Assembly: GCA_037444625.1 (NCBI GenBank)
Contig: JBBIMA010000010.1
Coordinates: 20,564 to 84,563 of the forward strand
Source: DTHT01 sp037444625
Lineage (GTDB): Bacteria > Acidobacteriota > Terriglobia > Bryobacterales > Bryobacteraceae
Reading direction: 5' to 3'
Length of the DNA stretch: 64,000 nucleotides
The translations under genes and the position numbers were made by a program. Each line of letters starts with the position of its first letter. Position 1 is the first letter of the stretch. The notes beneath the pieces were generated by a model, which had not been told where the DNA came from, ran no database searches, and saw only the letters and a program-made list of their open reading frames with translations. Shown one piece after another: positions 24,172 through 33,900 of the stretch.

Positions 24172-26663
24172 AATCCGCCTTGAGCTTGCTGCTGATCTCG
24201 GCCGCGGCGCTGCTGTTGCTTGCGCCGGCGCTCGAGCCCGAGGCGGCCGATCTGCGCGAACGGGTCGGGCCTCTGCCCGACGGCAGTTTCCTGCTCAACA
24301 GCGGCTGGCGGCTGCGGCCCGCGGGACGCCAGGTCCCCCTGGACACCTTACCCCTGGCGCTGGCGGCGGCGCCGGACGGCCGGCGGCTGCTGGCGCTCAA
24401 CGGGGGATACAATCCGCCCAGCATCAGCCTGCTGGATGCCGCCGTCCCGCGCGAGCTGGCGCGGCTGCGCCTGCCGGACGCCTGGCTGGGACTGGCCTTC
24501 GCGCCCAAGGGCGACCGGGTTTACGTGGGGGGCGGCTCGCAGGCGGCCGTCTTCGAGTTGAGTTACGCGCAGGGACGCCTGGCGGCGGCCCGCACCTTCC
24601 CGGTGGTTCCGCCCGAGAAGCGCACGGTGCGAGATTTCATCGGCGACGTGCGGCCGACTCCCGACGGCCGCCTGCTGTACGCGGCGGACCTTTACAACGA
24701 CTCGATCGTGGTGCTGAACCCGCAAAGCGGCGCTGTGATCGAGCGATACAAGACCGGACGGAGGCCCTACCGGATCCTGTTTCATCCCGACGGCCAATCC
24801 TGGTTTGTGACGAGTTGGACCGACGGCACCTTGCTGCATCAGGACACGCAGAGCGGCGGCGTGCTGGCGCGCCTGCGCCTGGGAGCTCACACGGCCGATA
24901 TGATCTGGGGGCCAGGACCGCCCCCGGACGAGGAGGGCCGGCGGGAGTTTCCGCATCGCCTGTTCGTGGCCGCGGCCAACACCAACAACGTCTACGTGGT
25001 GGGGGTCTCCCAGACCAAGGAGTTGCGCCTGCTGGAGGTCATCAACGTAGCCATGACGCCCCGCCAGCCCGCCGGCATGACGCCCAGCGCCCTGGCCCTC
25101 AGTCCGGACCGCAAACGCCTCTTCGTGGTTTGCTCGGACGCCAACGCGGTGGCGGTGGTCGAGGTCTGGGAGGCGCGCAGCCGCATGCGCGGCTTCATTC
25201 CCACCGGCTGGTACCCCACGGCCGCGGCCGTGCTGGCCGACGGAACCCTGGTGGTGCTCAACGGCAAGGGTGTGCGCTCCTACCCGAATCCCCGCGGACC
25301 CAACCCCGCGCGGCGGCTGCCGCCCGAGCAGCAGGTCCTGGGTCCGCCCCAATTCGTGGCCGCCATGCAGACCGGTACCGCCCAGTTCGTACCCCCGTTC
25401 AGCGACGAGCAACTGGAGGCTTACACCGCCACCGTCCTGGCCAACTCCCCGTATCAGGACGTGAAGTTGATTGACGCCGGCGTCAGGGAGGGCAACCCGA
25501 TCCCCAACCAGCCGGGCGATCCCTCGCCCATCGAGCACGTGGTTTACATCGTTAAGGAGAACCGCACCTACGATCAGGTGCTGGGCGATATGAAGGAAGG
25601 CAACGGGGATCCCGCCCTGTGCCTGTTCGGGGAAGAGGTCACGCCCAATCACCACAAGCTGGCGCGCCAGTTCGTGCTGCTGGACAATTTCTACGTCAAC
25701 GCCGACGTCAGCGCCGACGGCCACCAGTGGTCCGCCGCCGCCATCGCCCCCGACTATGTGCAAAAGCTGTGGCCCAACAGCTACGCCCGCCGGCGCCGCT
25801 TGAACGATTATCAGGGCCAGGAGCCGACCGCCACGCCCCCGGCCGGATACCTGTGGACCAACGCGGCCGCCGCCGGAGTCTCGCTGCGCAACTACGGGCA
25901 CTTCGTCACCAACCGCGAGCGGGCGGCCGAGGACGGCACTCAGGTCCTGGCGGTGCGCGATCCGGTGCTGGCTCGGGTGACCAACCTCCGCTTCCGGGGC
26001 TTCGATGTGGATTATCCCGACCTGGAGCGCGCCCGGGTGTTCCTCCAGGATCTGGCCGAATTCGAGCGTACCGGCGCCATGCCCCGGCTCATCGTGATGC
26101 GGTTGGGCAACGACCACACCGCCGGGCTGACCCCCGGCCGCATCGCGCCCCGCTCGGCGGTGGCCGACAACGATTACGCCCTGGGTCTGATCGTGGAGGG
26201 CCTGAGCCGCAGCCGCTTCTGGCCCAAGACCGCCATCTTCGTGCTGGAGGACGACGCGCAGAACGGACCGGATCACGTGGACTCGCACCGCTCGCCCGCC
26301 TTCGTCATCTCGCCTTACGTGCGCCGGCGCACCGTGGACAGCACCATGTACAATACCGCCTCGATGCTGCGCACCATCGAGCTGATCCTCGGCCTGCGGC
26401 CCATGACACACTTCGACGCCGCCGCCCGGCCCATGGCGAGCGTATTCGATGCCCGCCCCGACCTCACCCCTTACACGGCCGAGAAGCCCCGCATCCGGTT
26501 GGACGAGCGCAACCCGGCGGCGGGCGAGGCGGCGGCCCGCTCCCTGCGCCTGGATTTCAGCGAGGCCGACCGGATTGACGACGACGAGTTGAACCGCATC
26601 CTGTGGATGGGCCTGCGCGGCACGCCCGCCCCGGTCCCCACCCGCAGCTTGTTTTCCCGCTAG
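24168..26663 (+). CDS. YVTN beta-propeller / phosphoesterase (alkaline phosphatase-fold) fusion protein
   Basis: An 831-residue exported protein. A signal peptide (LSLLLISAAALLLLAPALE) is followed by propeller repeats to about residue 390 (GRLLYAADLYNDSIVVLNP, RLFVVCSDANAVAVVEV). From ~455 the phosphoesterase domain (PF04185 type) begins with VYIVKENRTYDQVLGDM. It continues with NFYVNADVSADGHQW and ends with VLEDDAQNGPDHVDSHRSP, which carry the metal-binding aspartates and histidines. The phosphodiester substrate is unknown. It starts in the ATGA overlap with nadE, with the GH57 gene immediately after. Confidence 0.9.
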   Translation: MKSALSLLLISAAALLLLAPALEPEAADLRERVGPLPDGSFLLNSGWRLRPAGRQVPLDTLPLALAAAPDGRRLLALNGGYNPPSISLLDAAVPRELARLRLPDAWLGLAFAPKGDRVYVGGGSQAAVFELSYAQGRLAAARTFPVVPPEKRTVRDFIGDVRPTPDGRLLYAADLYNDSIVVLNPQSGAVIERYKTGRRPYRILFHPDGQSWFVTSWTDGTLLHQDTQSGGVLARLRLGAHTADMIWGPGPPPDEEGRREFPHRLFVAAANTNNVYVVGVSQTKELRLLEVINVAMTPRQPAGMTPSALALSPDRKRLFVVCSDANAVAVVEVWEARSRMRGFIPTGWYPTAAAVLADGTLVVLNGKGVRSYPNPRGPNPARRLPPEQQVLGPPQFVAAMQTGTAQFVPPFSDEQLEAYTATVLANSPYQDVKLIDAGVREGNPIPNQPGDPSPIEHVVYIVKENRTYDQVLGDMKEGNGDPALCLFGEEVTPNHHKLARQFVLLDNFYVNADVSADGHQWSAAAIAPDYVQKLWPNSYARRRRLNDYQGQEPTATPPAGYLWTNAAAAGVSLRNYGHFVTNRERAAEDGTQVLAVRDPVLARVTNLRFRGFDVDYPDLERARVFLQDLAEFERTGAMPRLIVMRLGNDHTAGLTPGRIAPRSAVADNDYALGLIVEGLSRSRFWPKTAIFVLEDDAQNGPDHVDSHRSPAFVISPYVRRRTVDSTMYNTASMLRTIELILGLRPMTHFDAAARPMASVFDARPDLTPYTAEKPRIRLDERNPAAGEAAARSLRLDFSEADRIDDDELNRILWMGLRGTPAPVPTRSLFSR

Positions 26664-26668
26664 CCGCT

Positions 26669-28795
26669 ATGCCCAAGATCTATCTGTGCTTCCTCTGGCA
26701 CATGCACCAGCCGTACTACAAGGACCTGATCTCGGGGGAATACAGGATGCCCTGGACCCGGTTGCACGCCCTCAAGGACTACTACGGCATGGTGCGCCTG
26801 CTCGAGGAGTTCCCCGCCATCCGTCAAACTTTCAACCTGGCCCCCTCGCTGGTGGCCCAGATCGAGGAGTACGCCGCCGGGCAGGCCCGGGATCCCTTCC
26901 TGCGTTGCGCGCTCAAGCCCGCCGAAAGCCTCCGCCAGGAGGAACGCGAATTCCTTCTGGCCCATTTCTTTCAGGCCGCCCACCGGCTGATCTTCCGCTT
27001 CCCCCGCTACGGGGAGCTTTACGAAGCCTGGCGGGCGGCCGATCGAGACCCGCAACGCGCGGCGCGCTTCTTTGGCGCCGGCTCGCTGCGCGACCTTCAG
27101 GTGCTCTCGCAACTGGCCTGGTTCGACGAGCAGTGGCTGGCCTCCGACCCGGAGGTGCGGGCGCTGGCGGAGAAGGGACGCGACTATTCCTTGGAGGACC
27201 AGGCCTTGCTGGGCCGCAAGCAGGCCGAGCTTCTGGCCCGCGTGCTGCCCGTCTATCGGGAGTTCGCCGCACGGGGTCAGATCGAGCTTTCCACCACCCC
27301 CTTCTATCACCCGATTCTGCCCTTGCTGTGCGATTCCGACATCGCCGCTCAGGCCCACCCCGGTGTGACCCTGCCCGCGCGGTTCCGTTACCCGGAGGAC
27401 GCCCGGGCCCAGCTCGAACGGGCCCGCGATTACATGGCGCAGCGATTCGGCAGCGCGCCGGCCGGCCTTTGGCCTTCGGAAGGATCGGTCTCCGACGAGA
27501 CCCTGAGCATCGCCGCCGAGGTCGGTTTCCGCTGGGCGGCCAGCGATAACGGGGTGCTCAGCCGGACCCTGGGCCGCACGGCGGGCGTCGAGGAGACCTA
27601 CCGGCCGTACTTGTGGCGTCAGGGCGGGCGCCAGATCCGGCTCATCTTCCGGGATCACTTCCTCAGTGACCTGGTCGGCTTCGTTTACGCCCGCATGGGG
27701 GCGGCGGAGGCGGCGCGCGACCTGCTCGAGCGGGTGCGCGCCAACTGCCGGCCGATCCTCGCCGCGGGCCGCGACGCGCTGGCCCCCATCATTCTGGACG
27801 GCGAGAACGCCTGGGAATATTACGACCGCAACGGCCGTCCTTTCCTGCGGGAACTGTACCGCCGCATCCAGGAGGATTCCCTGCTCTCGGCGGTGACGGT
27901 GGGCGAAGCCCTGGAACGGATCGAGCCCGCTCCGCTGGACCACGTCTTTCCGGGCTCGTGGATCAACGCCAATTTCGATATCTGGATCGGGCACGAAGAG
28001 GACAACCGGGCCTGGGAATACTTGCTGCGCGCCCGGCAGACCTACCAGCAGCGGGCCGCTTCGGCGCCCGAGGAGGCCCGCCGCCTGGCCTACGAGGAGA
28101 TCCTGATCGCCGAGGGCAGCGATTGGTGCTGGTGGTACGGGCCCGAGCACGACTCGGCCAACCGGCCGGAGTTCGATGAGCTGTACCGGGCGCATCTGGC
28201 CAACGTCTACCGGGCCCTGGAGCTGCCGCCCCCGGAGGAACTCTCCCGCCCGATCTTGCAGGTCGCCGTAGCCGAGATCCACACCCCGCCGAGCGGCTGG
28301 ATTCACCCCACCCTCGACGGGGTGGTGACTTCCTACTTCGAGTGGCTGGGGGCGGGCCTCTACCGCGTGGATCCCACTCAGGGCGCCATGCACGGGCGGC
28401 GCTTGCTGATCCGGGCGCTGCTGTACGGCTGCGACGGCGAACATCTCTACCTGCGCCTGGACTTGGCCGGCGAAGAGCCGATCGAGGGACTGGAGGCGCG
28501 GATCCTGGTGACTGCCGCCAAGCCGGGGGCCGCGGCTTGCAGTTTCCGGCTGGCGCTGGCCGGGGGGAGAGCAACCCTGCTGGAATGCTCGCCGCCGGCA
28601 GTGGCCGCCTCCGCCGCCTTCGCCTTTCAAAGGGTCCTGGAGGCGCGGCTCTCCTTGGCTTCTTTGGGCGCAGTCTGCGGGGACCAGCTCCGGCTACAGG
28701 TCTCCCTCTGGGCGGACGGCCTGCCGCTCGACGCCCTTCCCCAGCAAGGCTGGCTGGAGATTTCCAGCGCCGAGCCTGCCGAGTGGCCCCTTTGA
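26669..28795 (+). CDS. GH57 family glycoside hydrolase
   Basis: A 708-residue cytoplasmic glycoside hydrolase family 57 enzyme (alpha-amylase or alpha-glucan-processing type). The family signature HMHQPYYKD is at residues ~11-19. The candidate nucleophile is E271 in GLWPSEGSVSD. The candidate acid/base is D377 in ILDGENAWEYY. The C-terminal ~180 residues look like a beta-sandwich domain. No signal peptide, so it likely acts on internal glycogen or maltodextrin. It starts 5 bases after the phosphoesterase stop. Substrate specificity (amylase, 4-alpha-glucanotransferase or branching) cannot be told from the motifs. Confidence 0.92.
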   Translation: MPKIYLCFLWHMHQPYYKDLISGEYRMPWTRLHALKDYYGMVRLLEEFPAIRQTFNLAPSLVAQIEEYAAGQARDPFLRCALKPAESLRQEEREFLLAHFFQAAHRLIFRFPRYGELYEAWRAADRDPQRAARFFGAGSLRDLQVLSQLAWFDEQWLASDPEVRALAEKGRDYSLEDQALLGRKQAELLARVLPVYREFAARGQIELSTTPFYHPILPLLCDSDIAAQAHPGVTLPARFRYPEDARAQLERARDYMAQRFGSAPAGLWPSEGSVSDETLSIAAEVGFRWAASDNGVLSRTLGRTAGVEETYRPYLWRQGGRQIRLIFRDHFLSDLVGFVYARMGAAEAARDLLERVRANCRPILAAGRDALAPIILDGENAWEYYDRNGRPFLRELYRRIQEDSLLSAVTVGEALERIEPAPLDHVFPGSWINANFDIWIGHEEDNRAWEYLLRARQTYQQRAASAPEEARRLAYEEILIAEGSDWCWWYGPEHDSANRPEFDELYRAHLANVYRALELPPPEELSRPILQVAVAEIHTPPSGWIHPTLDGVVTSYFEWLGAGLYRVDPTQGAMHGRRLLIRALLYGCDGEHLYLRLDLAGEEPIEGLEARILVTAAKPGAAACSFRLALAGGRATLLECSPPAVAASAAFAFQRVLEARLSLASLGAVCGDQLRLQVSLWADGLPLDALPQQGWLEISSAEPAEWPL

Positions 28796-28818
28796 AGGCG
28801 GCCCGGTCCCGGCCCGCT

Positions 28819-29508
28819 TCAGCTCTTGCGGCTGGAATGCTTGTTCAGCACCTCGATCAGGCGCTGGGCGGCGGGCGGAGCGGGCAGGTCGCCCTCGATG
28901 ATCTCGCGGTTTAACAAGGGCTTGCCGTAGACGCGTCGGTTCACGTCCAGATCCTGCCGCAGGGTGGCGCCTTGCAGGGAAACCCCCGCGAAGACGCCTC
29001 GCGAGCGGGACCAGGAGAGGATCTCCGCCGTCATGTAGGCGTCGGTCTGGGCGGTGGCCGAACGCCCCACCGGTCCGGCTGCCACCGAGGCGTCCCCGCC
29101 GAGGGTAAACTTGCTGGCCAGCAATCGCTGGGCGCCCCGCTCGTTCATCACCAGCAGGATGACGTCGGTTTCCGAGCCGCCGATTTGCAGGCCGAAACTG
29201 CCGCCCTCGATGCGCACCGCCGCCGGGCCGGTCCAGCCCACGCCCTTCTTGCTGCGGCAGGAAAAGAAGCCCCGCCCGTACTTGGCGCCGAAGATGAAGG
29301 CGCCCTTCTTCAAACCGGGCACCACGGCCACGCAGTGGGCCTTGTTGAGCAATTCCTGCGGAATGCCCCGGTCCGGGGATTCCATGATTTCCTGGAAGAC
29401 CACCGCGGCGCGATCCAGTCGCTCGGCATCCTCGTTTTTCCGGGCCTCGGCCGCGCCCGCCAAGGCGGAGGAAGCCAGAGCCAGCAACAACCCGGTTGTC
29501 CTCGTCAT
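28819..29508 (-). CDS. SYLF (YSC84-type) lipid-binding domain protein, exported
   Basis: A 229-residue protein with a signal peptide (GLLLALASSALAGAAEA). The SYLF domain follows: ELLNKAHCVAVVPGLKKGAF, FGAKYGRGFFSCR and IQIGGSETDVILLVMN (read here as FGLQIGGSETDVILLVMN). SYLF domains bind phosphoinositides in eukaryotes; bacterial members are exported and of unknown ligand. The region AAGPVGRSATAQTDAYMTAEI is the conserved central block. AGGAGC lies directly before the ATG, with TACAAT just upstream, so the leader is very short or absent. Confidence 0.9.
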   Translation of the reverse strand: MTRTTGLLLALASSALAGAAEARKNEDAERLDRAAVVFQEIMESPDRGIPQELLNKAHCVAVVPGLKKGAFIFGAKYGRGFFSCRSKKGVGWTGPAAVRIEGGSFGLQIGGSETDVILLVMNERGAQRLLASKFTLGGDASVAAGPVGRSATAQTDAYMTAEILSWSRSRGVFAGVSLQGATLRQDLDVNRRVYGKPLLNREIIEGDLPAPPAAQRLIEVLNKHSSRKS

Positions 29509-29593
29509 GCTCCTATTGTAGTTCCGCGTGAGCGGGAGGGAGGCGAGCGTCCGCTGCGGCCGGGCGCATAATAGGAAGCCGGAGAATAGGGCG

Positions 29594-30127
29594 ATGAAAG
29601 ATCCGCTGCGCCGGCCGCTCCAGGCGGCCGTGATCGGCGACGCGAACCCCGGCCCGGAGGTGGTAGCGGCGGCCGAGCAACTGGGCCGGTTGCTGGCCGG
29701 CTTGGGCATCACGGTGGTCAGCGGCGGCCTGGGCGGAGTGATGGAGGGCGTAAGCCGCGGCGCGCGCCAGGCGGGAGGGCTGGTGGTGGGCATCGTGCCC
29801 TCGAACCGCTTGGCCGACGCCAACCCGTGGTGCAACATAGTGATTCCAACCGGGTTCGGGCACGCCCGCAACGTGCTGACCGCTCTGGCGGGGGACTTCG
29901 TGGTGGCCATAGGGGGCGGCGCCGGGACACTGTCGGAGCTGTGTTTCGCGTGGATGCACCAGCGGCCGATCCTGACCCTGCTGGGCCACGGCGGCTGGAC
30001 GGACCGGCTCGGGGGCGCCCCGCTGGACGGGCGCGGCTGTTCGCGACTGCGGCCCTGCGCCTCGCTGGAGGAGATCGAGCGAGCGGTGCGCGAGCTGTTC
30101 CCCGGGTTGCGGCCGGAAGGGGGCTAG
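29594..30127 (+). CDS. SLOG/LOG-like Rossmann protein (TIGR00725 type)
   Basis: A 177-residue soluble protein with the SLOG-fold nucleotide-binding layout: VVSGGLGGVMEGVSRGARQAGG, then the GGGAGTLSEL loop, a relaxed form of the PGGxGTxxE motif. Related proteins are LOG phosphoribohydrolases and DNA-processing DprA folds; TIGR00725 members are uncharacterised. The central segment HARNVLTALAGDFVVAIGG is well conserved. The last four bases overlap the stop of the convergent uridine kinase gene within CTAG. Confidence 0.82.
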   Translation: MKDPLRRPLQAAVIGDANPGPEVVAAAEQLGRLLAGLGITVVSGGLGGVMEGVSRGARQAGGLVVGIVPSNRLADANPWCNIVIPTGFGHARNVLTALAGDFVVAIGGGAGTLSELCFAWMHQRPILTLLGHGGWTDRLGGAPLDGRGCSRLRPCASLEEIERAVRELFPGLRPEGG

Positions 30128-30804
30128 TCCGCCGCCGGGGGTGGGGAAGGCGTCCGGCCGCAGCCCTGCTGGATGCGCTCCAGCACCGCCGCCAGCCAGC
30201 GCTCGGGCGGATCGGTACCGGCCAGCACGAGGTCTGCGAAACGGCGGGTGGGCAGGATGTAGCGCTCGGCCATCGGCCGGACGGACTGCTCGTACTGCCG
30301 GCGAACCGACTCCGGGGTGCGTCCCCGCTCGCGGACGTCGCGCTCCAGCCGCCGCTGGAAGCACACCGCGTCCGGAGCGTCCACGAAAAGCTTCAAGCTG
30401 AGACGCTCCCGCACGGCTTCCCAATACAGGGCGAACAGGCCCTCGATGATCAGGAATCGTCCGGGCCGGAGCGGCTCGCGCTGCGGCAGGCGGACATGGC
30501 GGGTGAAGTCGTAGAGCGGCCTTTCAACCGAGGCGCCGGAGGCCAGCAGCGCGACGTCCCGGGCCAGAAGCTCCTCGTCCAGCGCTTCGGGAACATCGAA
30601 GTTGACGGCCGCTCTCTGCTCCGGGCTGAGATGGGAGAGGTCCCGGTAATAGCAGTCCAGGGGAAGGATGGGGGCCCCCAGCACGGAGGCCAACCGTCCG
30701 GCCAGTTCACTCTTGCCCGCGCAGGAGGGTCCGGCGATGCCGATCAAGCAGGGAGGCAAGCTCTGATGATAGAGGAAATGGCGGGGCGGGCGGAAGGAAG
30801 CCAT
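30124..30804 (-). CDS. udk: Uridine kinase
   Basis: A 226-residue P-loop kinase that phosphorylates uridine (and probably cytidine) for pyrimidine salvage. The Walker A is GPSCAGKS at residues 25-32. It is followed by LPLDCYYRDLSHL (the catalytic DxYY-type motif), FDVPEALDEELL, and the FLIIEGLFALYW segment, all typical of uridine kinases. No signal or membrane segment. The gene faces the TonB receptor promoter; no ribosome-binding site is visible before its ATG. Confidence 0.9.
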   Translation of the reverse strand: MASFRPPRHFLYHQSLPPCLIGIAGPSCAGKSELAGRLASVLGAPILPLDCYYRDLSHLSPEQRAAVNFDVPEALDEELLARDVALLASGASVERPLYDFTRHVRLPQREPLRPGRFLIIEGLFALYWEAVRERLSLKLFVDAPDAVCFQRRLERDVRERGRTPESVRRQYEQSVRPMAERYILPTRRFADLVLAGTDPPERWLAAVLERIQQGCGRTPSPPPAAD

Positions 30805-30844
30805 CGGGGGCGGCTTTGATTAAATCCTTTTAACATGTCGGGCC

Positions 30845-30872
30845 TTGCGTCTCGAGCCTCGTCTGCTAAAAT
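30845..30872 (+). promoter_or_regulatory. Promoter of TonB receptor 1
   Basis: TTGCGT (30845-30850) and TAAAAT (30867-30872) are 16 bases apart. The leader of about 55 bases ends with the purine-rich ribosome-binding site GGGAGGTTAGGGAG before the ATG at 30934. Confidence 0.5.
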
Positions 30873-30933
30873 AACTTGTCTGCCGACATAAATCCGCCTT
30901 GATTCTCATAGTGAACTACGGGAGGTTAGGGAG

Positions 30934-33900
30934 ATGAAGGGAGCTCGCGTTTTTTCCAATCCCTTGCTTCGCTTGACGGTTCTGGCGCTCCTGGCGGCCG
31001 TGGTCCTGCTCGTGCCGGCCCGAGCCCAGACGCCCACCGGGGCCATCGAGGGCGAGATCACGGATCCGACCGGGGCGGTGATCCCCAACGCCAAGGTGAC
31101 CGTGACCGAGGTGGCCACCGGCCGAGCGGTGTCCATGAACACCAGCGCGGAGGGTCGGTTTGTGGTGCGCAACCTGCTGCCCGGCCTCTACAGCGTGACC
31201 GCGGAAGCGGCCGGCTTCGCCGCCAAGACGCTGGAGAAGATCTCGGTCTCCAGCGGCGCGGTGGTCAACGCCAGCATGAAGCTGGAGCTGGGCAAGACGG
31301 GCGAGGTGGTTTCGGTGGTGGCCGAGGCCGTGATGGTGGACACGGCGCGCCAGACGGTGGACTCGGTGATCACGGGGACCGAAGTGCGGAACCTGCCGTA
31401 CTTTTCCCGGAACTTCCTGGACATGGCGGCGCTGGCGCCGGGAACCTGGATCCGTGACGGCGGCTCGATTGACCCGACCAAGGAATTCGCCTACCGCGTG
31501 GTGGGCGTCGTAGGGCGCTCGGGAACCGCCACCCGGGTCCAGATTGACGGCATTGACGTGACCGACGAGACGGTGGGCACCACGGTGGCCAACTTCTCGC
31601 CCGAGGCGATCAACGAATTCCAGTTGACCCGCTCGTCGCTGGACCCCTCGACCTCCTTCACCTCCTCGGGGGCCATCAACATCATCGGCCGCACGGGCGG
31701 CAACCAGATCCACGGCAACTGGTTCTGGGACTATTACAACCAGGACATGGGCGCCCGGCCCCACTATTTGACCAAGCAGGACCTGGAGGAATTCGGCGGC
31801 AGCAATCCTCCCTTCAAGCGGAACCGGACGGGCGGGACCGTCGGCGGACCTTTCAAGAAGGACAAGCTGTTCTGGCTGGTCAACTGGGAGCGGCACTACC
31901 AGACCGAGCTGCGGACTTCCCGGGTGCCGGAGTTCCCGCAACTGAACGTCAGCCAGTCCTGGCCCGCCGGGTTGCGCTTCACGGACCACCGGCTGGACTG
32001 GAACATCACCTCCAACACGCGTTTCTTCGGCAAGTTCCACCACGACTGGAACCTGGCCACCGGCGGCAGCGCGGTCTCGCCTTTCCAGACCATCAACTGG
32101 ACCAACCTGCTTACCTTCGGGCTGGACCATACCGGTCCGCAGCTGACCCACGCTTATCGCTTCGGCTACGTGAACTTCAACAACCGCATCGAGTCCCAGG
32201 AGCTGAAGTACCAGTTCCTGCGCACGCCGCAGGGCATCGCGTATTACCTGGGCGTGGGGCCGTACGCCGCCGGTCCCAACTCGCTCGCCCCCCAGGCCAC
32301 TTACCAGGACAACTACCAGAATTCCTATGAGGGAAGCTGGTTCCAGGGCAAGCATACGCTCCGCTGGGGCTTGGACGTGCGGCGGATCATCCTGGGCGGC
32401 TTCGCCAACTTCGCCGGGCCGCTGAGCATTTACGGAACCTACGACGCGGCCACCATCGCGGCCCTGAAGGCGCGAGGGGTGAATCTCCAGGATCCGCTCG
32501 AATATCCTTTGGAGGCCTTTACCACCGGCAACCAGAACGGCTTTTTCAATCTGGCGGCCGCCCACGGGCTGCCTCACGGCGGTCACTTCGTGACGCGCAC
32601 CGCCTGGTTCCTGCAAGACGCCTGGAAGCTGCACCGGAACTTCACGCTGAACCTCGGCCTGCGCTGGCAGTATGACAGCGGCTATTTCGCCAGCAAGGAT
32701 GTGCCTCGCGAGGCGGATCTGGAGCGCTGGGGCCGGGGCTTCTCGACTTACTCGGAATTCCCCAAGGACGCCTTTTCGCCCTCGATCGGCTTCGCCTGGA
32801 ACGTAAAGGGCGACGGCAAGACCGTCATCCGGGCCGGCTTTTACAAGGGCTACGAGATGAACATCCTGAACAACACGATGTTCGATGAGTTCTCGATGCT
32901 GCCGCCCGGCCTGGGTCCGGAGTACTACGACATCACGCACGTGGCCGGGCCCGACGGCAAGCCCATCAACGCCGACGGCCGGCATCCGGACGGCAACTAC
33001 GAGGATCTGATCGGGACGCCCATCAAGAACGTGGTTGGGCTGCTGGGTCAGATTCACGAGGCTCTCAACGCGGCTTACACCAACTATAAGTTCGATCCCA
33101 AATCGGGCACTTCGTTCTTCAAGCAGTCGCAGGGACTGACTTACGGCGGTGTGATCCCGGGCAACCAGTTCAAGATTCCCTACGCCGTGCAGTTCAACGT
33201 CGGCATCCAGCGCGAGATCGTGCCGGGGACCGTGCTGAGCGCCGATTACGTCCACAACCACGCCATCGGCCTGCCGAACTTCCTGGTGGATTACGAGCGG
33301 CGGCGCGACGCCGAGACGCTCAACGTGACGGCTGCCCGGGCCCGGGTCAACTCCGTGTTGGGCGGCAGGACGGTGGACGAGTGGATCGCCGCCAATCCCA
33401 CCCGCAACATCAGCGCCTTCGGCCTGATCAGCGATACGACTTACATGGGCTTGTACCCGGATTACATCCGGGCCCGTTTCTTCACGGGCGGTTTCACCCG
33501 CTACCGCGGCCTTCAGGTCAGCCTGCGGGGCGGCGGGCGGAGCTTCGGGCGCATCCGGGACGTGGGTTACAACCTCAGCTACGCGCTGGCCCGCGGCGAA
33601 TCGGCCAGCGCCATCAGCCGGGTCGAGTTTCTGGCTACGCCCTACGACAACCGGCGCTGGAACTGGAAGGAGGCCTTCGGCCCGAACAATCTGGACCGCA
33701 CGCACACGCTGCGGTGGGCTGTGGTCATGACCGTGCCCGGCGGCTTCCGCCTGAACTCCTTCTGGCAGTTCAACACGGCCGAGGCGCAGAGCCTGACGGT
33801 GCCCAACCTGGGCGGCGCGATCTCCGGAGCCAACGGCTTTTTCGGGACCGATCTGAACGGCGACGGCAGCCGGGGGACCACGCCGGCGGCGGATTTGCTG

